DNA from: Rhodoblastus sp963804045
Lineage (GTDB): Bacteria > Pseudomonadota > Alphaproteobacteria > Rhizobiales > Beijerinckiaceae
Direction: 5' to 3'
DNA length: 64,000 nucleotides
Assembly (NCBI GenBank): GCA_963804045.1
Contig: CAWDOR010000034.1
Location: 145,103-209,102 of the forward strand
The notes under the pieces are model-generated. The model saw only the letters and a program-made list of their open reading frames with translations, had not been told where the DNA came from and did not search any database. This document shows positions 52,122-60,351 of this stretch, piece by piece; position 1 is the first letter of the stretch; each line of letters starts with the position of its first letter. Position numbers and translations under genes: made by a program.

Positions 52122-52970
52122 TTAATTTTGACATTGCGGGCAATAGAAGGTCGAGCGTCCATTTTGGGTCATGCGTGCAATGGAGCCTTTGCATCCCCGT
52201 GTGACGCAGGCTTCCCCCTCGCGATCATAGGCGCGAAAATTGTGCTGAAAATAGCCGAGCGACCCATCGACCTGGCGATGATCGCGCAGCGACGAGCCTC
52301 CAGCCTCGATTGCCTCCTCAAGCACCGCGCGGATCGCGCGCGCCAGCTTCTCAGCCGCCTGCGCCGTTAAATCGCCCGCCGCGCGCAAAGGCGAAAGCCC
52401 CGAACGATGCAAGGCTTCGCAGACATAGATATTGCCCAGGCCGGCAATGTGGCGCTGGTCAAGCAAGGCCGATTTGAGCGGGGCGGTCTTTCCCGCAAAA
52501 ATTTGCGCCAGAGTCTTGCCGTTGAAGCCATTGGACAGCGGTTCGACGCCGAGGCGGGCGAAAAAAGGATGCGCGTCCAATTCATCCTGGCGCGCCAGGG
52601 TCATGAAACCGAAGCGGCGTGGATCGTTATAGATCAAGCGAGACCTCTCCAACGCGATCAGAACATGGTCATGGGCGGGGTTTGTGTTGCGGGGGAAATG
52701 GAATTCGCCCAGGGTCGCGTCTTCGACGCGAAACGATCCGCTCATGCCGAGATGCGCGATGAGAACCTGACCATCGTCCAGCGACGCCAGCAAATATTTA
52801 GCCCGGCGATTCAGCGCGACAATGTGCCGCCCCTCAAGCCCGCTCGCAAAATTCTTCGGAAAGGGAAAGCGCAAATCCTTTCGCCGCAATTCGACCTTGA
52901 CGATTCGCGAGCCAACCAGGGTTGGAGCCAGGCCCCGACGGACGGTTTCGACCTCTGGCAGTTCCGGCAT
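52122..52970 (-). CDS. mutM: Formamidopyrimidine-DNA glycosylase (Fpg)
   Basis: Base-excision repair enzyme removing 8-oxoguanine and FaPy. The 282-residue product begins MPELPEVETVRRGL with catalytic Pro2/Glu3, has AHLGMSGSFRV, the H2TH segment (LLDQRHIAGLGNIYVCEAL) and the C-terminal zinc finger CVTRGCKGSIARM with CPQC. All catalytic residues are visible. Divergent from ubiE, an order conserved in alphaproteobacteria. Confidence 0.97.
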   Translation of the reverse strand: MPELPEVETVRRGLAPTLVGSRIVKVELRRKDLRFPFPKNFASGLEGRHIVALNRRAKYLLASLDDGQVLIAHLGMSGSFRVEDATLGEFHFPRNTNPAHDHVLIALERSRLIYNDPRRFGFMTLARQDELDAHPFFARLGVEPLSNGFNGKTLAQIFAGKTAPLKSALLDQRHIAGLGNIYVCEALHRSGLSPLRAAGDLTAQAAEKLARAIRAVLEEAIEAGGSSLRDHRQVDGSLGYFQHNFRAYDREGEACVTRGCKGSIARMTQNGRSTFYCPQCQN

Positions 52971-53096
52971 GTCTTCCCCTTCATTTCCAACATTCGGGAG
53001 AATAGATAGTCATGCGCGAGACGGCGCGCTATGGTCCATCCGCGCTTCATGCTCTTGGTCAAGGGCATCGACCGGCGCGATAAAGAAGAGGTTCGC

Positions 53097-53883
53097 ATGT
53101 CCAACGCCCCCGCGGCCGCGCCCCAGGAAGCCGGCGAAAGCCAGACTCATTTCGGCTTCTCCGAAGTTCCGCTCGGCGAAAAGCAGGGCCTGGTCGACGA
53201 AGTCTTCCACAAGGTGGCCAACCGCTACGACCTCATGAACGATTTGATGTCCGGCGGTCTGCATCGCCTTTGGAAGGACGTCTTCGTTTCCCGGGTGCAT
53301 CCTTCGAAAACTGCGCCATTTTCTCATCTCGACGTCGCCGGGGGCACCGGCGACATCGCTTTCCGGGTGGCCAAGGCTGGCGGAGCCAAAACCAAGGTCA
53401 CGGTTCTCGACATCAACGGCGACATGCTCCAGGTCGGGCGCGAGCGCGCCGAGAAAAAAGGCCTGGCGGGTCAGCTCGATTTCGTCGAAGCCAATGCCGA
53501 GGAATTGCCCTTCGGCGACGGCGAATATGACGCCTACACGATCGCTTTCGGCATTCGCAACGTGCCGCGCATCGAAAAGGCGCTTGCTGAGGCCTATCGG
53601 GTGTTGAAGCGCGGCGGCCATTTCCTGTGCCTGGAATTCTCCCAGGTCGAGGCGCCGATGCTCGCCAAAATCTACGAAATCCTATTCCTTCTCGATGATT
53701 CCGATGGTGGGCAGGCTGGTCACCGGCGATGCCGAGCCCTATCGCTATCTCGTCGAATCCATCCGCCAATTCCCCGCTGCGGAGGATTTCGCCGCCATGA
53801 TCGAAAAGGCGGGCTTCCAGCGTGTCGGTTTCACGCGCTTGACCGGCGGCGTGGTCGCCATCCATTCCGGCTGGAAGCTTTGA
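53097..53883 (+). CDS. ubiE: Ubiquinone/menaquinone C-methyltransferase UbiE, frameshifted here
   Basis: SAM-dependent C-methylation of the demethylated quinol. After MSNAPAAAP the protein shows VFHKVANRYDLMNDLMSGG, the SAM motif LDVAGGTGDIAFRV, FGIRNVPRIEKALAEAYRVL and GGHFLCLEFSQV. The frame breaks after LAKIYEI: an extra C at 53682-53683; removing it gives YSFSMIPMVGRLVTGD and the conserved ending GGVVAIHSGWKL with a stop at 53883. Repaired length is 261 residues. It is the first gene of ubiE-ubiB-coaBC-dut. Confidence 0.95.
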
Positions 53884-53896
53884 GGGGCTTATAAGC

Positions 53897-55456
53897 GTGC
53901 TGTCAGCCCTAGGACATATTTCGCGGCTTGCGCGCGCCGGCTTCATTCTGGCGCGCGAGGGGGTATTTTCCGGCGTGGACGTTTCGTCGCTGCCGACGGA
54001 AACGCGCATTCCCCTTTTTCTCGCCAGGTTGATCGCGCGCCGTGACGGCGGTCTTCAGCGTCTGGCGCCCGCAATCGCCCGGCTCGGCCCCTCCTATGTC
54101 AAGCTCGGTCAGACCTTGGCGACGCGCCCCGATGTTGTCGGCGTGGCCGTCGCCCACGAATTGGAGGCCTTGCAGGACCGCATGGCGCCCTTTCCACGGG
54201 AAATCGCCCTTGCGGTGATCGAAAAGGCTTTCGCCCGGCCGGTCGATCAGATTTTTGCCGAATTGAGCGAACCCGTCGCGGCCGCTTCAGTCGCGCAAGT
54301 GCACAGGGCCAGGATTGTCGAGAACGGCGTCTCCCGCTCGGTCGCGGTCAAGGTCCTCCGGCCCGGAATTGAGCGACGGTTTCGTCGCGACCTCGGCGAC
54401 ATGTTTTTTGCCGCGCGCCTGGCGCAAAAATATTCGCCGGAAGTGCGCCGGTTGAAGCCAGTGGAGGTGGTCGACACCCTGGCCCGTTCGATGAAAATCG
54501 AAATGGATTTTCGGCTTGAAGCCGCCGCGGCTTCCGAATTTGCCGACAATACCCATGGCGACGATGATTTTCTTGTGCCCAAGGTGGATTGGACGCTTTG
54601 CGCAAGAGAAATTCTGACGTTGGAATGGATTGATGGCATAGCTCTGTCAGACATCGAATATTTAAGGCGCACCGGGGCAGATCTGCCGAAGCTGGGGCGG
54701 ACCCTGATTCAATCCTTCCTGCGCCATGCGGTTCGCGACGGTTTTTTCCATGCCGACATGCATCCAGGAAACCTGTTTCTGACCAAACAGGGCCGGCTGG
54801 CGGCGGTCGATTTCGGCATCATGGGGCGCCTCGGCCTGAAGGAACGGCGGTTTCTTGCTGAAATCCTTTATGGATTCATCACGCGCAATTATATGCGCGT
54901 CGCCGAAGTGCATTTCGAGGCCGGCTATGTCCCCGGCAGCTACCGCGTCGCCGATTTCGCCCAGGCGATCCGCGCCGTCGGCGAGCCAATTCATTCGCGG
55001 CGGGCGGATGAAATCTCAATGGCCAAACTGCTGTCGCTGCTGTTTGAAATCACCGCGCTGTTCGACATGCAGACCCGCACCGAACTTGTGATGTTGCAGA
55101 AAACCATGGTCGTGGTCGAAGGCGTAGCCCGCTCGCTCGATCCGCAGCTCGACATGTGGTCCACCGCCGAACCCGTGGTGCGCAGCTGGATCGAGGACAA
55201 TCTGGGACCGCGCGGCAAGCTGGCGGACGCCGGCCAAAGCCTGGCGTCGCTGAGCAATCTGGCCACGCAGGCGCCGGCCATTCTGGCGCGCGGCGCGCGC
55301 ATCGCCGAACAGTTTGAGAACTGGACGGGACAGGGCCTGACGCTGTCGGCTCCGACCGTTTCCGCGCTGGCGCGGGCGAATGCGGCGAGCAACCGTCTCT
55401 GGCGGATCGCCTTCGCGGTTCTGCTCGTGCTGATTCTGTTCAAACTCTGGCGCTGA
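53897..55456 (+). CDS. ubiB: UbiB-family ubiquinone biosynthesis ATPase/kinase-like protein
   Basis: Atypical protein-kinase-like ATPase required for ubiquinone synthesis. The 519-residue product has the KxGQ motif YVKLGQTLATRPD, the nucleotide-binding AAASVAQVHRA (Ala-rich loop), VAVKVLRPG (lysine), the ADMHPGNLFLT catalytic loop and VDFGIMG (DFG). A C-terminal hydrophobic pair of helices (LWRIAFAVLLVLILF) anchors it. The start is GTG 53897, 14 bp after the repaired ubiE stop. Confidence 0.96.
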   Translation: MLSALGHISRLARAGFILAREGVFSGVDVSSLPTETRIPLFLARLIARRDGGLQRLAPAIARLGPSYVKLGQTLATRPDVVGVAVAHELEALQDRMAPFPREIALAVIEKAFARPVDQIFAELSEPVAAASVAQVHRARIVENGVSRSVAVKVLRPGIERRFRRDLGDMFFAARLAQKYSPEVRRLKPVEVVDTLARSMKIEMDFRLEAAAASEFADNTHGDDDFLVPKVDWTLCAREILTLEWIDGIALSDIEYLRRTGADLPKLGRTLIQSFLRHAVRDGFFHADMHPGNLFLTKQGRLAAVDFGIMGRLGLKERRFLAEILYGFITRNYMRVAEVHFEAGYVPGSYRVADFAQAIRAVGEPIHSRRADEISMAKLLSLLFEITALFDMQTRTELVMLQKTMVVVEGVARSLDPQLDMWSTAEPVVRSWIEDNLGPRGKLADAGQSLASLSNLATQAPAILARGARIAEQFENWTGQGLTLSAPTVSALARANAASNRLWRIAFAVLLVLILFKLWR

Positions 55457-55465
55457 GGCTCTGGC

Positions 55466-56689
55466 ATGGCCGACACCGACGGAACTCCCTCCATCCTCTT
55501 AATCGTTGGCGGCGGCGTCGCGGCTTACAAGAGCCTGGAATTGATCCGATTGCTGCGCGGCGCGGACATGCAGGTCCGCGTTGTATTGACCAGGGCGGGC
55601 GCGCAATTCGTGACGCCTCTGTCCCTGGCGAGCCTTTCGGGCAACAAGGTCCATGACGATCTGTTCTCGCTCACCGATGAGACGGAAATGGGTCACATCG
55701 AATTGAGCCGGCAAGCCGATGTTATCGTCATCGCTCCGGCGACCGCCGATCTGCTGGCCAAGGCGGCGAATGGCCTCGCCAACGATCTTGCCTCGACGCT
55801 CTTGCTCGCCGCCGACAAGAGCGCGCTTGCCGCCCCGGCGATGAATTGGCGGATGTGGACCCATCCCGCCACGCAGCGAAACATCGAAGTCCTACGTCGC
55901 GACGGCATGGACTTCATCGGACCGAACGACGGCGCCATGGCCTGCGGAGAGACAGGTCCGGGGCGCATGGCCGAGCCCGAGGAAATTTTTTCCGCCATCC
56001 GCACGCGTCTTGCCCAAAAAGGCGGGGGCGCGTTGGTGGGCCGGAAGGTGGTCATCACCGCCGGCCCGACCCATGAACCCATTGACCCCGTGCGCTATAT
56101 CGCCAATCGCTCTTCGGGCAAGCAGGGCTACGCTCTGGCCGAAGCGGCGCGCGACGCGGGCGCCGAAGTGGTGCTGGTGTCCGGCCCTGTGAATCTCGCG
56201 CCGCCGCGCGGCGTACGTTATGTTTCGGTGGAAACGGCGCGGGAAATGGCCGCTGCCGTCGAGGCGGTCCTGCCTTGCGATATTTTTGTCGCCGCCGCCG
56301 CCGTCGCCGACTGGCGCACGGATGGCGACGCCCAACAAAAAATCAAAAAAAGCGCCGAAGGCCCGCCCACACTGAAAATGGTCGAAAACCCAGACATTCT
56401 CGCGAGCGTTGCGCGCCGCGCGCAAGACCGGCCCCCTCTGGTGATCGGCTTCGCGGCCGAAACCGAAAGGCTCGTCGAACATGCGCGCGCAAAATTGGCG
56501 AAAAAGGGTTGCGATGTGATCGTCGCCAATGATGTCGGCGCGGGTTCGGACGTCATGGGCGGCAAGGACAACACATTTGTGCTGGTCACACAGGCGGGCG
56601 AGAATCATTGGCCGAAATTGCCGAAAGACGAGGCGGCGCGCCGATTGATCGCTCATATTGCGCAGTTGCGCGCGGCGCAGGGAGTTTAA
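55466..56689 (+). CDS. coaBC: Bifunctional CoaBC (phosphopantothenoylcysteine decarboxylase/synthetase)
   Basis: Two consecutive steps of CoA synthesis. The N-terminal flavodoxin-like CoaC domain has GGGVAAYKSLELIR, the active-site His in GHIELSRQAD, APATADLLAKAANGLAND and PAMNWRMW; the C-terminal CoaB domain begins at GRKVVITAGPTHEPIDPVRYIANRSSGKQGYAL and carries AAAVADWR and VANDVG. 407 residues, normal length. With coaA this gives two CoA genes in the window. Confidence 0.97.
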   Translation: MADTDGTPSILLIVGGGVAAYKSLELIRLLRGADMQVRVVLTRAGAQFVTPLSLASLSGNKVHDDLFSLTDETEMGHIELSRQADVIVIAPATADLLAKAANGLANDLASTLLLAADKSALAAPAMNWRMWTHPATQRNIEVLRRDGMDFIGPNDGAMACGETGPGRMAEPEEIFSAIRTRLAQKGGGALVGRKVVITAGPTHEPIDPVRYIANRSSGKQGYALAEAARDAGAEVVLVSGPVNLAPPRGVRYVSVETAREMAAAVEAVLPCDIFVAAAAVADWRTDGDAQQKIKKSAEGPPTLKMVENPDILASVARRAQDRPPLVIGFAAETERLVEHARAKLAKKGCDVIVANDVGAGSDVMGGKDNTFVLVTQAGENHWPKLPKDEAARRLIAHIAQLRAAQGV

Positions 56690-56691
56690 GC

Positions 56692-57150
56692 GTGGATTTG
56701 AAAATCAAAAGGCTGCCGCATGGCTCCGATTTGCCGCTGCCCGCCTATCAAAGCGCGGGCGCCGCCGGCCTCGATCTGCTCGCCGCCGTCGCCGCCGATG
56801 CGCCCATCCTGTTGCCTCCGGGCGGGCGCGCCTTGATTCCCACGGGCCTCGCCATGGAAATCGCCGAGGGTTTCGAGGCGCAGACTCGCCCGCGCTCCGG
56901 TCTGGCGCTAAAACATGGCGTCACCGTGCTCAATGCGCCGGGCACCATAGACAGCGATTATCGCGGCGAAGTCGGCGTCATCCTCATCAACCACGGTGAG
57001 AATCCTTTCGAGGTCAAGCGCGGCGAGCGCATCGCGCAGCTCGTGATCGCTCCGGCGACTCAGGCGCGCTTGATCGAAGTCGAGGAAGTCTCTGCGACCG
57101 AGCGCGGCGCCGGGGGCTTTGGCTCGACCGGCGTCACGTCTCGGCAATGA
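56692..57150 (+). CDS. dut: Deoxyuridine 5'-triphosphate nucleotidohydrolase
   Basis: Trimeric dUTPase that keeps uracil out of DNA. All five motifs are seen in 152 residues: AGAAGLDLLA, PRSGLALKHGV, NAPGTIDSDYRGEVGV, RGERIAQLVIAP and ERGAGGFGSTG. GTG 56692 lies 2 bp after the coaBC stop; the frame is open upstream within coaBC but the family start VDLKIKRLPHG fixes it. coaBC-dut adjacency is widely conserved. Confidence 0.97.
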   Translation: MDLKIKRLPHGSDLPLPAYQSAGAAGLDLLAAVAADAPILLPPGGRALIPTGLAMEIAEGFEAQTRPRSGLALKHGVTVLNAPGTIDSDYRGEVGVILINHGENPFEVKRGERIAQLVIAPATQARLIEVEEVSATERGAGGFGSTGVTSRQ

Positions 57151-57233
57151 ATGACAACTCCGGCTTCATCATTAGTCGACAAAAATTATCATCTTTGCTA
57201 GCTTGCTGAAACTTGGTTTCGAGGAGGGGCGAA

Positions 57234-58199
57234 ATGTCTGAGAGCGTCAAAAAGCCGGGTCGCGGCAAAATCTATGACTCCATCACTCAAACCATCGGCG
57301 ATACGCCCCTGGTGCGCTTCGACCGGATCGCCAGGGAGCGCGGCGTCAAAGCCAAACTGGTCGCCAAGCTGGAGTTCTTCAATCCCATCGCTTCGGTCAA
57401 GGACCGTATCGGCGTCGCCATGATCGACGCGCTGGAGGCCCAGGGCAAGATTACCCCTGGCAAGACGGTGTTGATCGAGCCGACGTCCGGCAATACCGGC
57501 ATTGCCCTGGCTTTTGTCGCCGCCGCGCGCGGCTACAAGCTGCAGTTGGTCATGCCCGAATCCATGTCGATCGAACGGCGCAAGATGCTGGCTCTGCTCG
57601 GCGCCGAGCTGGTGCTGACTCCCGCCGCCCAGGGCATGAAGGGCGCGATCGCCAAGGCGGCGGAGCTGGTGGCTTCAACTTCCGGCGGCATTTCACCCGC
57701 GCAGTTCGAAAATCCGGCCAATCCCGAAATTCATCGCCGCACCACGGCGGAGGAAATCTGGAACGACACCGACGGCGGCGTCGATATGGTCATTTCCGGC
57801 GTCGGGACCGGCGGCACGATCACCGGCGTCGGCGAAGTGCTCAAGGCGCGCAAACCCGGTTTGAAAATGATCGCCGTCGAGCCCGTGGAATCTCCGGTGC
57901 TCTCCGGCGGCCAACCCGGTCCACACAAGATTCAGGGCATTGGCGCTGGATTCGTGCCGCCGGTGCTCGATCGCGGCGTGATCGACGAAGTCGTGACCAT
58001 CGACAGCGCCACGGCCCTGGAAACTGCCCGTCAGGTGGCGCGGATCGAGGGCGTTCCGGTCGGCATTTCCTCTGGCGCCGCGGTCGCCGCGGCCTTGCAG
58101 GTCGCCGCAAGGCCGAGCTCCGAGGGAAAGACCATTGTCATCATCATCCCCTCCTTCGCAGAGCGCTATCTGTCCACCGCCTTGTTCGACGGGCTTTGA
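57234..58199 (+). CDS. cysK: Cysteine synthase A
   Basis: O-acetylserine sulfhydrylase, a PLP fold-type II enzyme. The 321-residue product has IGDTPLVRFDR, the PLP lysine in NPIASVKDRIG, the substrate loop EPTSGNTGIAL, GVGTGGTITGVG (PLP phosphate) and PVGISSGAA. GAGGAGG lies about 7 nt before ATG 57234, deciding it against an upstream in-frame GTG. The 83-bp gap after dut suggests its own promoter, though I see no clear one. Confidence 0.97.
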   Translation: MSESVKKPGRGKIYDSITQTIGDTPLVRFDRIARERGVKAKLVAKLEFFNPIASVKDRIGVAMIDALEAQGKITPGKTVLIEPTSGNTGIALAFVAAARGYKLQLVMPESMSIERRKMLALLGAELVLTPAAQGMKGAIAKAAELVASTSGGISPAQFENPANPEIHRRTTAEEIWNDTDGGVDMVISGVGTGGTITGVGEVLKARKPGLKMIAVEPVESPVLSGGQPGPHKIQGIGAGFVPPVLDRGVIDEVVTIDSATALETARQVARIEGVPVGISSGAAVAAALQVAARPSSEGKTIVIIIPSFAERYLSTALFDGL

Positions 58200-58222
58200 T
58201 GAGGCGCGGTTCTTGCAATCCA

Positions 58223-58260
58223 TTCCGGCTTCGTTATCCCTGTGATCAATGAAGCCGGAA
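58223..58260 (+). promoter_or_regulatory. 10-bp inverted repeat between cysK and the crotonase gene
   Basis: TTCCGGCTTC (58223-58232) and GAAGCCGGAA (58251-58260) form a perfect 10-bp stem with an 18-nt loop, 24 bp after the cysK stop. There is no T run; the AAAGGGCG RBS of the next gene follows directly. It may protect the cysK 3' end or affect initiation downstream. Confidence 0.5.
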
Positions 58261-58270
58261 AGGGCGTTCC

Positions 58271-59044
58271 ATGAACTACGAAAATATCATTGTCGAAACG
58301 CACGGCGCTGTCGGACTGATCCGGCTGAATCGGCCGAAGGCGTTGAACGCCCTGAATACGCCTTTGATTCAGGAGTTGAACGCCGCTCTGGAGCATATTT
58401 CCAGCGACCCGAAGATTGGCGCGCTCGTGCTGACTGGCTCGGACAAGGCGTTCGCCGCCGGCGCCGACATCAAGGAATTGCAGTCTCTGACCTATATGGA
58501 CGCCTATCTCGGCGACGCCATCCGCTCCTGGGAACGCTTGTCTTTCTTCCGTAAGCCAGCCATTGCCGCAGTCGCCGGCTTCGCGCTCGGCGGCGGTTGC
58601 GAACTGGCGATGATGTGTGATTTCATCCTCGCCGCTGAAAACGCCAAATTTGGCCAGCCGGAAATCAAGCTTGGCATTTTGCCCGGAGCCGGCGGCACGC
58701 AGCGCCTGGCGCGGTTCGTCGGCAAGGCCAAGGCCATGGAGCTATGCCTCACGGGCCGCATGATGGACGCGCAGGAGGCGGAGCGCTGCGGGCTGGTGTC
58801 GCGCATCGTGCCGGCTGAGAAATTGCTGGACGAGGCCATGCGCACGGCTGCGGCCATTGCGGCCATGTCGCTGCCTATCGCCATGCAGATCAAGGATTGC
58901 ATCAATTCGGCCTATGAATCGACCATGACCGAAGGCGTCAAGTTCGAACGCCGTAATTTCCATGCCGCCTTCGCCACTGAGGATCAGAAGGAGGGCATGG
59001 CCGCCTTTATCGAAAAAAGGCCGCCGCGTTTCGTCAACCGCTGA
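58271..59044 (+). CDS. Enoyl-CoA hydratase/crotonase-family protein
   Basis: A 257-residue crotonase-fold enzyme, most like short-chain enoyl-CoA hydratase. Motifs: RLNRPKALNALN, the oxyanion-hole segments GSDKAFAAGADIKEL and GFALGGGCELAMMCD, and both catalytic glutamates in FGQPEIKLGILPGAGGTQRL (Glu of PEI and the GCE Glu). It ends GMAAFIEKRPPRF. This gene precedes rpsT in many alphaproteobacteria. Chain-length preference is not evident. Confidence 0.93.
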   Translation: MNYENIIVETHGAVGLIRLNRPKALNALNTPLIQELNAALEHISSDPKIGALVLTGSDKAFAAGADIKELQSLTYMDAYLGDAIRSWERLSFFRKPAIAAVAGFALGGGCELAMMCDFILAAENAKFGQPEIKLGILPGAGGTQRLARFVGKAKAMELCLTGRMMDAQEAERCGLVSRIVPAEKLLDEAMRTAAAIAAMSLPIAMQIKDCINSAYESTMTEGVKFERRNFHAAFATEDQKEGMAAFIEKRPPRFVNR

Positions 59045-59082
59045 CGCATCGGGCGATTCCGGTCTTAATCGCGATTCTTGCG

Positions 59083-59112
59083 TTGACGAATTGGGGCTTT
59101 CCTGCCTATAAG
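59083..59112 (+). promoter_or_regulatory. Sigma-70-type promoter of rpsT
   Basis: TTGACG (59083-59088), an 18-bp spacer and TATAAG (59107-59112), both near consensus for alphaproteobacterial housekeeping promoters, 88 bp before rpsT. It leaves a leader of roughly 80 nt. Confidence 0.72.
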
Positions 59113-59199
59113 CCTCTACTCCCGGTGCCTGCAAAGGCGCCGTCATCATTTTCTGAATGCGCGGCCATCAGCTCGGCCAGCATTTGTCCGGGGATAACA

Positions 59200-59475
59200 A
59201 TGGCCAATACCAAGTCGGCTAAGAAGGCCGTCCGTCAAATTGCCCGCCGCACCGCGGTGAACCGTCAGCGCCGCAGCAAGATGCGCACTTTCCTCCGCAA
59301 GGTCGAAGAAGCCATTGTGACCGGCGATCAGGTCGCCGCCAAGACCGCTCTGGCCGCCGCCGAGCCGGTGCTGATGCGCGCGGCCCAGAAGGGCATCGTT
59401 CACAGGAACACGGCGTCACGCAAGGTTTCGCGCTTGACTGCCCGGGTCGCCTCGCTCGGCGCCGCCAAAGCCTGA
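59200..59475 (+). CDS. rpsT: Small ribosomal subunit protein S20
   Basis: 16S-rRNA-binding protein that assembles early into the 30S subunit. The 91 residues are strongly basic, with the family start MANTKSAKKAVRQIARRT, RRSKMRTFLRKVEEAI and KGIVHRNTASRKVSRLTAR. The ATG at 59200 follows GGGG 7 nt upstream. A strong promoter precedes and a terminator follows, so it is monocistronic. In many Hyphomicrobiales dnaA follows rpsT; here a PilZ gene lies downstream instead. Confidence 0.98.
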   Translation: MANTKSAKKAVRQIARRTAVNRQRRSKMRTFLRKVEEAIVTGDQVAAKTALAAAEPVLMRAAQKGIVHRNTASRKVSRLTARVASLGAAKA

Positions 59476-59490
59476 GATCCCCGCTAAAAT

Positions 59491-59527
59491 AAAAAGCCTC
59501 GCGGAACAGGCGTTCGCGAGGCTTTTT
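59491..59527 (+). terminator. Intrinsic terminator after rpsT (bidirectional)
   Basis: A 13-bp perfect stem AAAAAGCCTCGCG (59491-59503) and CGCGAGGCTTTTT (59515-59527) with an 11-nt loop; T runs on both strands mean it can also serve the convergent PilZ gene that ends at 59546. Confidence 0.93.
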
Positions 59528-59545
59528 GTGTTTCTTGACGCCTCT

Positions 59546-60154
59546 TTACAATTTGGTGTTCCAGGAAAATTCACTGGGACGGAAAGAGCGCTGGAATTCG
59601 ACGCCATAGACGTTGGAATCGGCTTCTCGGACGACGCGCGCCAAGGTCAGGTTAGCAAAGGTGATCTTGTCGTCGATTTGCAGCCGCGCCTCGGTTTGGA
59701 GACTGGCTCCCGATAGGGAAAAATCCAGAATTTGTACCGCTTGGGTCGTTTTTTCCGAATTAATGCGGATGGACGTCCTGCCGTCACGGGGCTGGATCCG
59801 CAGATGCCGGCGATGGGTCTCCTCCGTCAACAACCAGGAAATCTGTCGCCACAGGCCGCTCAGGATTGCTAATGGCAGCGCGATGATGAATCCATCGGCG
59901 GTCAATTGTTGAACGGTTCCGTTCAGGCGGCCGACCTGTTCGAAGATGGAATCCACGGCCTCGCCGACTTCTGGCCTGATCGACGATTTGAGATGCAAAC
60001 CGTCCGGGCCCAGCCCGACGCAAATACATTTGAGCGATGATCGCTTCTTGGTGGAAAAGTCGCCGGGAACACGAAAGCGCAGAAACTCGGAAACATCCGA
60101 TTCGTTGTTCGGCGCCTCTTTCGAATCTGTTTGTCTTATTTCAGTCGCGAACAT
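59546..60154 (-). CDS. Tandem PilZ-domain protein
   Basis: A 202-residue soluble protein. The second half is a PilZ domain with the c-di-GMP-binding RxxxR-type motif RRHLRIQPR and the DFSLSGAS turn, ending with YGVEFQRSF. The first half repeats the pattern in weaker form (FLRFRVPGD, GPDGLHLKSS, VDSIFEQVG), suggesting two PilZ-like domains, the first probably non-binding. It may link cyclic di-GMP to motility or surface properties; no partner is adjacent. It stands alone between two terminators. Confidence 0.83.
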   Translation of the reverse strand: MFATEIRQTDSKEAPNNESDVSEFLRFRVPGDFSTKKRSSLKCICVGLGPDGLHLKSSIRPEVGEAVDSIFEQVGRLNGTVQQLTADGFIIALPLAILSGLWRQISWLLTEETHRRHLRIQPRDGRTSIRINSEKTTQAVQILDFSLSGASLQTEARLQIDDKITFANLTLARVVREADSNVYGVEFQRSFRPSEFSWNTKL

Positions 60155-60258
60155 TTCTGCGATCTCTTCAATCGAATGGCAAGAATGCGATTGTTCGGGC
60201 GATGGTCTTAGCGGGCGATTTAACTCTTTCGTAAAATTGTCCAGATGTCGGCCGACGG

Positions 60259-60293
60259 CAAAAAAAACCGCGCCCGAAAACTCGGGCGCGGTT
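60259..60293 (-). terminator. Intrinsic terminator after acsA
   Basis: A 12-bp perfect GC-rich stem AACCGCGCCCGA (60266-60277) with TCGGGCGCGGTT (60282-60293), AAAC loop, and on the minus strand a run of about eight T (plus-strand A run ending 60267). It is 58 bp after the acsA stop. Confidence 0.92.
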
Positions 60294-60351
60294 GAAATTC
60301 TACTGTCTACGTCCCCGCTCTCTCCTGGGAACGAAGCGATGGGCGCGAAGC

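Noticed and set aside
59476..60351. Replication origin near rpsT
   Set aside because: No cluster of TTATCCACA-like boxes and no AT-rich unwinding stretch; the inverted repeats there are clear terminators.
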